From NCBI GenBank assembly GCA_903847525.1, contig CAINEA010000067.1:1-37563 (forward strand): DNA of 37,563 nucleotides, in the 5' to 3' direction. Shown piece after piece: positions 1 through 6,627 of the stretch (the stretch's first letter is position 1; every line of letters begins with the position of its first letter). The notes beneath the pieces are model-generated. The model was given only the letters and a program-made list of their open reading frames with translations, searched no databases and was not told the origin of the DNA. The position numbers and the translations under genes are program-made. This DNA comes from an uncultured Acetobacteraceae bacterium. GTDB taxonomy: Bacteria; Pseudomonadota; Alphaproteobacteria; Acetobacterales; Acetobacteraceae.

Positions 1-141
1 GTGAATTTCACAAGCTCATGCATGGTTTCATGCTTGGCGTTTTTGTTCATTAGGTTGGCGAACACGGCACGCTCGCAATCTGTCATCACGATGTAGCGAT
101 TGACCTGCCGCGTCTGACCGAAGCGATGAATCCGTTTGCCA
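1..141. repeat. Left copy of 141-bp terminal direct repeat
   Basis: Bases 1-141 are identical to bases 37423-37563. The helicase-methyltransferase gene reads through the join in frame, so the repeat marks a closed circle (or a circularly permuted, terminally redundant genome) of 37,422 bp. An exact overlap of 141 bases fits the largest k-mer of a common de Bruijn assembler, so I read it as assembly overlap and not as a biological terminal repeat. This reading is an inference. Confidence 0.9.
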
Positions 142-1283
142 GCCTGATAAAATTTCTCGAACGAGTGGGAGATCCCAACGTAAATGTCTTGGGCGCAGAA
201 CTGGAAGTTCAATCCCCATCCTGCAATCGAAGGCTTGGTCACCAGAACGCGAGCAGTGCCATCCGAGAACGCATCGAGCCTTTCCTCCTTCAGGTCATTG
301 GAATGATGGCCGGCGACCTCAACGGAGCCCGGAATGGCAGCGTGCATCGCCTCGCTCTCGGCATTAGTCTCGCACCAGACGACGAAGGATCCTGTCGAGT
401 TGTTGACCACTTCCGCAGCCGCGGCGACGCGGACCGCCATCGTCTTCCGGTTGTGCGCGTGCATCGCGGTGGACGACATGATTGGATTGACGAACAGCTC
501 CCCGGTATCAATCGACGACTGCATCAGTGAATCCACTTCGATGAACTCCGTGTTGACTGGTGGCAGGTCATATCCTGCGTCCTCACCGCCAACATCCGAA
601 GGTGTCCTAACGCATGCGGCCCACGATCCAACCCATTGCCAGAAGGTTTTGACGCTGTGCTTTTTGAGCCTCCACGTCCCGGTGTCGTAGGTGTCATTGA
701 TGAAGTAGGTCGCCAGCATTTGCGCCGGTGAACAGACGCCAAGGAACTCGGCATGCTGACCGAGTTCGGTGAAGTCGTTGGGCGCTGGCGTTGCCGAGCA
801 GCACAGCTTGAAACGAGTCGAGATAAACGCCTTGGTGATCGCTCGGCGCAACTTGCCTTCAAATGATTTCAGGATGGACGACTCATCCAAAACGACGCCC
901 GAGAAAACATCCGGTTGGAGTAGGTGCAGCCGGTCATAGTTGCAGATGTTGATGCCGGCGGTGACCTCGGATCCATCCTTGATTGTGTGCGCCTGGATTC
1001 CCCATCGGTCGGCCTCGGCGGCGGTCTGCTGCGCTACAGCGAGCGGGCATAGAATCAGCACTGGTTCACTTGTCGCGAGGTAGACTTGGTTTGCCCATTC
1101 CAACTGTTGAAACGTCTTCCCGAGGCCGCACTCTTCAAACAGCGCGAACCGGCCAACCTTCAACGCAAGTCGAACAAGATCGGCCTGCCATGGGAACAAC
1201 TTCGTGTTGAGTTGGCGCACTGGATCCATTCCGACCGACTGCGCAAACTTGGTTTTTGTTTCGATGAATTCGTCGTAGTTCAC
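1..1283 (-). CDS. SNF2-type helicase half of a helicase-DNA methyltransferase fusion (partial at window edge)
   Basis: Residues 1-427 of a 734-residue protein that continues at the other end of the window (36501-37422). It starts at GTG 1283, preceded by AAAGGA at good spacing, and overlaps the upstream stop by GTGA. Helicase motifs are in order: Walker A GLGKT (about residues 53-57), motif II LDESS (132-136, DESS instead of DEAH), motif III CCSATPAPND (161-170), motif V near GWGLNF (355-360), and motif VI QAGKRIHRFGQTRQV (380-394). This is the phage SNF2-like family, an ATP-driven DNA translocase or remodeller. Joined to a methyltransferase, it could move along DNA to help modify phage or host DNA, or act against host defence; that role is inferred. 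There is no stop between the halves. Confidence 0.88.
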   Translation of the reverse strand, partial: MNYDEFIETKTKFAQSVGMDPVRQLNTKLFPWQADLVRLALKVGRFALFEECGLGKTFQQLEWANQVYLATSEPVLILCPLAVAQQTAAEADRWGIQAHTIKDGSEVTAGINICNYDRLHLLQPDVFSGVVLDESSILKSFEGKLRRAITKAFISTRFKLCCSATPAPNDFTELGQHAEFLGVCSPAQMLATYFINDTYDTGTWRLKKHSVKTFWQWVGSWAACVRTPSDVGGEDAGYDLPPVNTEFIEVDSLMQSSIDTGELFVNPIMSSTAMHAHNRKTMAVRVAAAAEVVNNSTGSFVVWCETNAESEAMHAAIPGSVEVAGHHSNDLKEERLDAFSDGTARVLVTKPSIAGWGLNFQFCAQDIYVGISHSFEKFYQAGKRIHRFGQTRQVNRYIVMTDCERAVFANLMNKNAKHETMHELVKF

Positions 1284-1444
1284 TTCAATCCTTTCAACCA
1301 CTCCGCCGCTTTGATGGCGTCGCTTTCGCAGATGTCCGAGAGCGTGACGCAGTTGTCCGACACGATGCCCTGATCTTGCAGGGCGTTCAGCGCCTTGGTT
1401 TCGGTCCAGCCGAGGCGCATGAGTTGGGTTAAGAGTGGGGTCAT
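1280..1444 (-). CDS. Small hypothetical protein (54 aa)
   Basis: The product starts MTPLLTQLMRLGWTETKALN and ends in KAAEWLKGLK. I do not recognise it. It is supported by 4-base overlaps at both ends: ATGA with the gene upstream (1441-1444) and GTGA with the helicase start (1280-1283). The AAAGGA serving as the helicase ribosome site lies in its last codons. It looks soluble and helical. Possibly an accessory peptide of the helicase-methyltransferase, from position only. Confidence 0.6.
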   Translation of the reverse strand: MTPLLTQLMRLGWTETKALNALQDQGIVSDNCVTLSDICESDAIKAAEWLKGLK

Positions 1445-1776
1445 ACGTCAACCAATTGCTTAAACTCTGATACCACGGAATCAATGTCCGGGTGGCGTGA
1501 GTACACTGAGCCTTCTCTGGTACGGGCTGATAGGTGGAGCTTTACCATTCTTGGTCCAGACGACGTGATTTCAACCCGAACCGCCCATTTATGAGCAGCC
1601 AATACTAGTCGTGTGAGATGGTCGAAATCGAAGGTTGAAATACCTCCAAAGATGTTGGTCTCCCAATAGTCGTCCGAGTGCTTCTTGATCTTGCCGGCGT
1701 GGTGAATACCTCGAAAAGCGTATGCCAAGACACGATCTAATCTTTCAACGCTAGGCAGTTGGTGAGTTTCTTTCAT
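1441..1776 (-). CDS. Hypothetical protein (111 aa)
   Basis: Unrecognised soluble protein beginning MKETHQLPSVERLDRVLAYA. It has no membrane segment and no cysteine pairs. It starts at ATG 1776 behind a strong AGGAGG in the end of the methyltransferase gene, and overlaps the 54-codon gene downstream by ATGA. It sits between two DNA-modification genes, but nothing in the sequence shows that it takes part in modification. Confidence 0.7.
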   Translation of the reverse strand: MKETHQLPSVERLDRVLAYAFRGIHHAGKIKKHSDDYWETNIFGGISTFDFDHLTRLVLAAHKWAVRVEITSSGPRMVKLHLSARTREGSVYSRHPDIDSVVSEFKQLVDV

Positions 1777-2645
1777 CGGTCAATCCTCCTGGCCACATTC
1801 GCGGAACGCTTTGATGAATTCCGCCGCGACTTGCGGCACAATCGCATTGCCATATCCCCGCAACAGTCCCACTCGACCGGAACCCCATGAGCCAGCGGAC
1901 GAACTCCGGTGCCAACACGCCTGGATTTTCCGTCGCGGCATGGCAGGAGGTAGAAGGAATCCCAGAATCCAATCCGTTTGGATCCGTCAGTCTGGCTTGA
2001 CTCGCTAGCATCACCTGCATTTTGGATCCCGGCAGACCCGCTGCATCCTCGTTCGCTGATGGAGTCAGCCAGCCTGCAAGTGCTACTGTCGCCGACAACG
2101 CTCCGCCGGTCTGGTTCGGTCCCCCGTTGCTCCCGTCCGTCGCTCTGGGAGTCGGCCACCCAGTAGAGTCGCTGTCTGATATGGGGCGCGCCGACGCTGT
2201 GTGCGCCCAATACGGCCGCCCCGCAGGCGTAGCCTTCTGACTCCAGGTCTGCCGATACTCCATCGATCCAACCTTTTCCAATCGCTGACGCAACCTGTTC
2301 CCCAAACACTGTGACAGGTCGGCACTCGCGGATGAGGTAGAAGAAAACCGGCCAGAGGTGACGCTCGTCTTTGTCTCCGAGTTGTTTTCCGGCACTGCTG
2401 AACGGCTGGCAGGGGCAGGAACCAGTCCAGACGGGTTGGTCGTCGGGCCAGCCAGCGAGTCGGAGTGCGTATGACCAGCCACCAATGCCGGCGAAGAAAT
2501 GGCACTGCATAAACTCGCGAAGGTCATCTGCGCGGACTTCCTGGATCGGCCTTTCATCGACGATGCCGGGGGCGATGTGGCCGTCTTTGATGAGTTCACG
2601 GAGCCAAGCTGCGGCTTTGGGATCGTTTTCATTGTACCAGTTCAC
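1773..2645 (-). CDS. C5-cytosine DNA methyltransferase with out-of-frame C-terminus
   Basis: Transfers a methyl group from SAM to C5 of cytosine in DNA. It starts at GTG 2645 behind AGAGGA and overlaps the small upstream gene by GTGA. Motifs seen: I FAGIGG (residues 51-56), IV SCPCQPFS (catalytic Cys in PCQ, about 76-83), VI as GEQVA (usually ENV), VIII RQRLYWVAD (about 158-166), and the family's late segment GVRPLAHGVP. After that the open frame runs on as VEWDCCGDMAMRLC, which is not like the family. The expected end, RVGLLRGYGNAIVPQVAAEF, which includes motif X, is encoded in the -1 frame (1780-1878). Either one base was lost near 1878 (in nature or in assembly) or translation shifts frame. 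Without motif X the enzyme would probably be inactive. Confidence 0.85.
   Translation of the reverse strand: MNWYNENDPKAAAWLRELIKDGHIAPGIVDERPIQEVRADDLREFMQCHFFAGIGGWSYALRLAGWPDDQPVWTGSCPCQPFSSAGKQLGDKDERHLWPVFFYLIRECRPVTVFGEQVASAIGKGWIDGVSADLESEGYACGAAVLGAHSVGAPHIRQRLYWVADSQSDGREQRGTEPDRRSVVGDSSTCRLADSISERGCSGSAGIQNAGDASESSQTDGSKRIGFWDSFYLLPCRDGKSRRVGTGVRPLAHGVPVEWDCCGDMAMRLCRKSRRNSSKRSANVARRIDR
1780..1878 (-). other. Displaced motif X segment of the C5 methyltransferase (-1 frame)
   Basis: Read one base back from the main frame, this stretch gives GRVGLLRGYGNAIVPQVAAE and ends at TGA 1780-1782. GYGNAIVPQV is the well-known C-terminal motif of phage C5 methyltransferases. The main frame over the same bases ends 7 bases later with an ATGA overlap on the next gene. 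No classical X-XXY-YYZ slippery site is evident; the local sequence is GGTTCCGGTCGAG. Confidence 0.8.
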
Positions 2646-2764
2646 CGGCTGATCCTCTTTGCCACGGCCCACGCGATCTTCAACCACCCGACGCCGAGGG
2701 ACGCGATGGTGAAGCATAGCGACAGGTTCAGGCACAACATGAGGGGGTGAATGGTGGAGATCAC
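2642..2764 (-). CDS. Small membrane protein (40 aa)
   Basis: Starts at GTG 2764 behind GGGAGG and overlaps the upstream stop by GTGA; its own stop overlaps the methyltransferase GTG by GTGA. These two coupled junctions are the main support. The product has one hydrophobic helix, about LCLNLSLCFTIASLGVGWL, followed by a basic end (KRISR), so it is likely a single-pass inner-membrane peptide. Function unknown; an internal ATG at 2740 is an alternative start. Confidence 0.5.
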   Translation of the reverse strand: MISTIHPLMLCLNLSLCFTIASLGVGWLKIAWAVAKRISR

Positions 2765-3060
2765 ACCGCCTCCCTTCCCTCGACGACGCGGCGGGCGCGT
2801 GAGTCTTCCCACGGCTCTTTGCGCTCGGATTCCCAGCAGTCTTTACGGCCTTCCGAATACGCCTTCTCAACCTCATCCACCGGGACGAGGCGCGATGACC
2901 ATTCGCCGTAGTTACGTAGCCGGCGAATATGCGTTGAAATAATACACCAGAGCCCTCCGTCCTTTCCTCTTTCAAGATTTACAAGGAGAACCGGATACCC
3001 GGTCTGCTTCCTCCACCAATACGCTCCCGGCACCGTCGGTTTTGTTTCGGTGAAGTTCAT
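2761..3060 (-). CDS. PGAYWW-family small protein, copy 1 (99 aa)
   Basis: Begins MNFTETKPTVPGAYWWRKQT and carries the later block GEWSSRLVPVDEVEKAYSEG. The same two blocks occur in the products of 9306-9656 and 33130-33435, so this is one of three paralogues in the genome. No catalytic motif is visible; the Trp-rich start and the RLVP block suggest a small soluble fold. The C-terminus is very charged (ERKEPWEDSRARRVVEGREA). It overlaps its neighbours by ATGA upstream and GTGA downstream. Confidence 0.75.
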   Translation of the reverse strand: MNFTETKPTVPGAYWWRKQTGYPVLLVNLERGKDGGLWCIISTHIRRLRNYGEWSSRLVPVDEVEKAYSEGRKDCWESERKEPWEDSRARRVVEGREAV

Positions 3061-3422
3061 TTGATCCTATCCTTTCTCTTCGCGGCTCGTGAGTTGTCCC
3101 AGCCTTCGTTTCTCAGCCCGATATATTCCGTTGATGTTGGGCGGTGCTGTTTCGCGCAATGCCCGTCGTCGAACCCTTCGAGGTAGGCATCCTCGATCAG
3201 GTGTGATACTTTGGATCTAAGAGCGACGACCTCCGCGCAAAACTGCGTTGTTGTCTGTCCACGAGCGCAGCCGATGTTTTGTTTGATGCGCTCGATTTCG
3301 ATTCGGGCAGCGTTCAACTCCACTTCCAGCCGTTCCGCGTGGGTGAGAAGGTCGCTCCAGTTCGATTCGCGGTGGCTGACGTAGACCTCTGCAACGGCGT
3401 CTGTGCGTGGGGTTGCGCTCAC
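3057..3422 (-). CDS. Coiled-coil hypothetical protein (121 aa)
   Basis: Starts at GTG 3422, overlapping the upstream stop by GTGA. The beginning, SATPRTDAVAEV, then a helical stretch THAERLEVELNAARIEIERI is a layout often seen in small phage proteins (TPRTDA followed by an ELERELN-like coil). Residues about 25-50 should form a coiled coil. Function unknown. Confidence 0.7.
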   Translation of the reverse strand: MSATPRTDAVAEVYVSHRESNWSDLLTHAERLEVELNAARIEIERIKQNIGCARGQTTTQFCAEVVALRSKVSHLIEDAYLEGFDDGHCAKQHRPTSTEYIGLRNEGWDNSRAAKRKDRIK

Positions 3423-3562
3423 GGCTTCACCTCAGTGATTCGGTTGCCTTTTATCGAAATTCGATGGTCATTCGGAATCCCGTTAGCTGTGATGTCTCTT
3501 GTGCTCGTCCATCGCGAGCACAACCACCAGCCGACAATTAAACCGATGATGAAGAGTTTCAT
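3419..3562 (-). CDS. Small membrane-anchored protein (47 aa)
   Basis: Starts at ATG 3562 directly after AAGGAGG, the best ribosome site in this part of the window, and overlaps both neighbours by 4 bases. The N-terminus MKLFIIGLIVGWWLCSRW is a hydrophobic anchor; the rest (about 30 residues) is polar and would lie on one side of the membrane. Function unknown. Confidence 0.65.
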   Translation of the reverse strand: MKLFIIGLIVGWWLCSRWTSTRDITANGIPNDHRISIKGNRITEVKP

Positions 3563-3864
3563 TTCGCCTCCTTAGCTTGGGTCCATTCGTTCCTGCGCTT
3601 GTAAATACTGTCTTCATACACAATGTCATCCCCCGCCTCCGCGAGCCTCTGGAGCTTGGATTTAAGATAGGCAACGCGGGCGCGGAGCCAAACAATTTCG
3701 CATCGTTCAGTATTTGGGATGAACGCTTTCCCAAGAATAGCCGACGAACCACATTTGAAGCAGCGTCGTTTTGGCGATACATACCAATGATCCATCCCAC
3801 AAAACGGGCACTTGTCCAACTCGGCTAGAAGCTCGTCGGTGATGATTGTGTCGGTGGTTATCAT
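3559..3864 (-). CDS. Zinc-ribbon small protein (101 aa)
   Basis: Starts at ATG 3864 behind AAAGGA, overlapping the VRR-NUC gene by ATGA. Residues about 19-39 hold CPFCG and CFKCG, two CxxC pairs of a zinc ribbon. It is followed by a helical segment (EIVWLRARVAYLKSKLQRLA) that may form a coiled coil. It may bind DNA or partner proteins; the location in the recombination operon suggests a nucleic-acid role, which is inference. Confidence 0.75.
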   Translation of the reverse strand: MITTDTIITDELLAELDKCPFCGMDHWYVSPKRRCFKCGSSAILGKAFIPNTERCEIVWLRARVAYLKSKLQRLAEAGDDIVYEDSIYKRRNEWTQAKEAK

Positions 3865-4286
3865 CGCAATCCTTTCAACGCTTCGATCATTTCTTGCAAG
3901 CTGTTGACGACAAACACTAGCCATCCGTTGCATTCCATGCGTGCGTGGCAGTCGAGTTGTTCTTGTGAGCATTTTCCTCCAGCGACCTTTACCTCGACTC
4001 CGACTCCACCCGCATATTTGATTCCATGGTGTCGGTACATTTCCCAAGCGAAGGTAAAATCAGGCCAGCCAACCGTACCAGTCGTCTTCCGGTCCATCCT
4101 GTCATGCCGATAAACGATGCCCTTCGAGTTGAGCCACTGCTCAATCTGCCGGTGGATCTCACGCTCCGAGACACGCTCCTGATCGCGTTTGCAGTCCTCA
4201 GATGTGCGACCTGATTTGCCGAGACGCTTGCGGTCGGTGGGGCTCATGCGCTTGAGGATGTTGTCTGGGAGTTGGGTGGGGTTCAT
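3861..4286 (-). CDS. VRR-NUC domain nuclease (141 aa)
   Basis: The small PD-(D/E)XK-like VRR-NUC fold. Seen: SEREIHRQIEQWLNSKG with a Glu of the first helix (about residue 47), TGTVGWPDF (about 69-77, Asp of the active site), then GVGVEVKVAGGKCSQEQ (about 95-110, the E-x-K pair). Stand-alone phage VRR-NUC proteins are thought to cut branched DNA such as Holliday junctions. It starts at ATG 4286 and lies 4 bases after the SSB-like gene. Together with Bet and the Fe-S nuclease it forms a recombination module. Confidence 0.87.
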   Translation of the reverse strand: MNPTQLPDNILKRMSPTDRKRLGKSGRTSEDCKRDQERVSEREIHRQIEQWLNSKGIVYRHDRMDRKTTGTVGWPDFTFAWEMYRHHGIKYAGGVGVEVKVAGGKCSQEQLDCHARMECNGWLVFVVNSLQEMIEALKGLR

Positions 4287-4290
4287 GGCT

Positions 4291-4563
4291 TCAAAAGGGC
4301 ATATCGTCTTCCGCGTCATCAGGTGTCGGAGCGGTTGTCTTTTGCGCTGGTTTCTTGCCCCCGCCAACGGTCTTCCATGATCCAATGATGGGGCCTTTCT
4401 CGCCCTTCGCTCGGCGCTCTTGGTTGAGTCCTTGCGCCACGAATCCATCGTTGCCGTACTGATCCGGCTTTTCAACGAGTGCGATGTCGAGGTACTTCCC
4501 ATTTTTGCCATCGAACAATGCCGTCTTGTCGATGCGCGTTACGTTGATTTTGCAGACGATCAT
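4291..4563 (-). CDS. Single-strand DNA-binding-like protein (90 aa)
   Basis: Small protein beginning MIVCKINVTRIDKTALFDGK with beta-rich character and ending in the acidic tail PDDAEDDMPF, which looks like the DDIPF tip by which SSB proteins recruit partners. It lies between the Fe-S nuclease and VRR-NUC genes, as expected for a recombination and replication accessory. It is shorter than E. coli SSB and the OB-fold is not certain from sequence alone. It overlaps the upstream gene by ATGA. Confidence 0.65.
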   Translation of the reverse strand: MIVCKINVTRIDKTALFDGKNGKYLDIALVEKPDQYGNDGFVAQGLNQERRAKGEKGPIIGSWKTVGGGKKPAQKTTAPTPDDAEDDMPF

Positions 4564-5672
4564 TTGTCCTCCTTCACGAGACTGGGTGCGTTTTGGGTTT
4601 CCTCGGTGCAGCCTTCCAAAATCGAGTCCACAGTGGCGGCTAGACCTTTTCCTTTTTCCATCGTGACCGCGCCAATGGCCGTCTTCAACGCGCCCTTGGT
4701 GATTTTGACCGACGACATGAAACCTTCGGATGTCATTCCGAGTCGTTCGCAGCGTTCCCACACGACCTCGGGCTTCGTGATCTTCTCGACCGTCGCTCCG
4801 GGTTTCAACACCCATCCGGTGATGATACCGCCGGCCTCAATAAACGCCTTCGCTTGATCTTTACGGGCCTCGATGACTTTGAGAGCGACCCGGGCGAGTT
4901 CCAGAAACCTGCCAAGCTCCTGGGGGTCGATGATGGCTGACTCTTTGGTGGATCCGATGACAGCAACGGCCTGTTGAGCCTCGGGACAAATCGCCTTTGC
5001 GCGGCAGTATTTGCACGCATCCTCTGAGGGGGTACGAGGTTGGTTGGGCTCTTTGATCCGCGCCATGTCTTCGGAAACCTCTGCGACAGCCGCCAGAAGG
5101 TCGGAGAACGTGTACCGGGCAATCGTTGGCTTGCCGGCGAGAGGTTGAATGATCGCCACCGTGATCTCGGTGAGGCTGTAATTCTCGACCGCGAGAACGA
5201 CCAGCGCACGCAACTGAAGATTGACCGAAGCCTCCCACACGTCACCCCTTCCGGTTTTGTAGTCCAGAACCAGGCCAGATGTTCCGGTGATGAACAGCGC
5301 GTCCGGTTCGCCCGACCACAACGGCGTTCCGTTCTCGTCACTCATCCACATGCGCTCTTCACGGAAGGTGTGATCCGGAGCGTTGAAGCCTGCCGTGCGG
5401 CGCACTTCAACCTCCTGGGCGACGCAGCGGTCGTAAATCTCGCGCTCGTTGTCGTCGAGTTCAATGGGCACCTTCCCAGAGATCGCTTCGTGAATCCTAG
5501 TTCCACTCGCAGCCGCTTCGCTGGGCAGGTCGTAGGGCATTCGTTTTTCGAGCAGGAACGATCCCGGACAAAGCGCGTACCGGACCGCGCTGGATGCGGA
5601 TGGTAGACCACGGCGAATGTCGGTGCTCACGGCTTTGCCTCCAGGCAGTTCTTTTGCGCGTGCTGAGATCAC
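4560..5672 (-). CDS. PD-(D/E)XK nuclease with Cas4/AddB-like Fe-S cysteines (370 aa)
   Basis: Starts at GTG 5672 with a GTGA overlap on bet. The N-terminus holds SAVRYALCPGS (Cys 36) and GTRIHEA (about 57-63). The nuclease core is GEPDALF (Asp about 124) and VLDYKTG (Asp 137, Lys 139), then NLQLRALV. A cysteine group CKYCRAKAIC (Cys 220, 223, 229) pairs with Cys 36, the spacing known for 4Fe-4S clusters in AddB and Cas4 type nucleases; DUF2800-type phage proteins share this plan. It is the likely 5'-3' exonuclease partner of Bet, making single strands for annealing. The C-terminal third is an extra domain of unknown role. Confidence 0.85.
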   Translation of the reverse strand: MISARAKELPGGKAVSTDIRRGLPSASSAVRYALCPGSFLLEKRMPYDLPSEAAASGTRIHEAISGKVPIELDDNEREIYDRCVAQEVEVRRTAGFNAPDHTFREERMWMSDENGTPLWSGEPDALFITGTSGLVLDYKTGRGDVWEASVNLQLRALVVLAVENYSLTEITVAIIQPLAGKPTIARYTFSDLLAAVAEVSEDMARIKEPNQPRTPSEDACKYCRAKAICPEAQQAVAVIGSTKESAIIDPQELGRFLELARVALKVIEARKDQAKAFIEAGGIITGWVLKPGATVEKITKPEVVWERCERLGMTSEGFMSSVKITKGALKTAIGAVTMEKGKGLAATVDSILEGCTEETQNAPSLVKEDK

Positions 5673-6583
5673 TTGGCACCTCCCACAAACTCCTTGAGCG
5701 CGTCGATGGTGTCAGACTTGGATTTCACAAGCCGCGAAGCCAGCGCCACGCCCACACTTGAGAAAGAGTCGGACTCATGCTTCGCGAAGCCTGATTTCAT
5801 CGCCCAGGATTGCCATTGGTCGAACGTGAATCCAGCACCCGTGACCAGCGCGGCGAGTTGGTCCTGAGGCGAGAGAGGTGCGTTTGGATCATTCACTGGA
5901 GTGGTGCCGACGGGAACAGCAGGAGGATTCGCCTCGACCTCAGCACCTGGGATCTGGTCGTCGGATTCGACAGCGGGTGCGGCGATCTGTTTGGTTGGGC
6001 GCTGTTTGAAGATCGGCTTCGGGATCTCGTCCACGGTGACGCTCGCAATCGTTTGAGCTTCGTCCTCGTCGTGGATTCCGGCGAATCCGAACGCCACCCT
6101 AGCGCACTGGATCAGAGCCTTGTGCCGAAGCATCCGGCGCGGCTGAAGCCGCCAGGGGTCCGTGTTGCGCGAGCATTCGGAAAAGTATTCCGTGACCATA
6201 ATCGGCCGACTCCGACCTTTGACGAAAATGCGAGCCGTAACGCTGTGCGGCTTGCCGTCCGCGTCATCATCGGAAGTGAACTCGATCCCGTCGAACTCAG
6301 GACGGCGATTCATCAGCGAACACCATCCATCGACGCCGACGACGGGAGTGATTCCGCCGGCCTTGTTCGGGAATGCGTGAATCTCCTTGAGGAACGGATT
6401 GAGGCCGTACTCATGCGCGACGATGCAAAACGACTGCATCTCTTCGTCGGTAGCCTTGGCAAGGATCGTTGCCTTCAACGTCGCAAGGAATTTCGTCGGA
6501 TCGATCTGATACTTGCTCGCCATCGCCGTGATGAGACTCGGGCGCGCGGCTGGAACGACTGCTGTGGTTTGTTGGGTGCTCAT
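5669..6583 (-). CDS. bet: Bet-type single-strand annealing protein (304 aa)
   Basis: Phage recombination protein Bet (RecT/Red-beta superfamily) that binds ssDNA and anneals complementary strands. Typical segments are present: EYGLNPFLKEIHAFP (about residues 58-72), GGITPVVGVDGW (about 76-87), EYFSECSRNTDPW, and RMLRHKALIQCARVAFGFAG (about 148-168). The last 100 residues are a Pro-rich linker and a small C-terminal helix region, as in other Bet proteins. It starts at ATG 6583 and is coupled to the nuclease by GTGA. Confidence 0.9.
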   Translation of the reverse strand: MSTQQTTAVVPAARPSLITAMASKYQIDPTKFLATLKATILAKATDEEMQSFCIVAHEYGLNPFLKEIHAFPNKAGGITPVVGVDGWCSLMNRRPEFDGIEFTSDDDADGKPHSVTARIFVKGRSRPIMVTEYFSECSRNTDPWRLQPRRMLRHKALIQCARVAFGFAGIHDEDEAQTIASVTVDEIPKPIFKQRPTKQIAAPAVESDDQIPGAEVEANPPAVPVGTTPVNDPNAPLSPQDQLAALVTGAGFTFDQWQSWAMKSGFAKHESDSFSSVGVALASRLVKSKSDTIDALKEFVGGAK

Positions 6584-6627
6584 ATTATTTTGCGGTCTCT
6601 CCCGCCGTCACTGGTTGATTAGGAGGT

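Noticed and set aside
1-141. Biological direct terminal repeat of the virion
   Set aside because: The repeat lies within a coding sequence and has the exact size of an assembler overlap; kept as evidence of circularity only.
1751-2632. Minus-strand frame of 293 codons over the C5 methyltransferase
   Set aside because: Out-of-frame shadow of the methyltransferase; composition (Ser, Gly, Pro rich) and lack of motifs exclude it.
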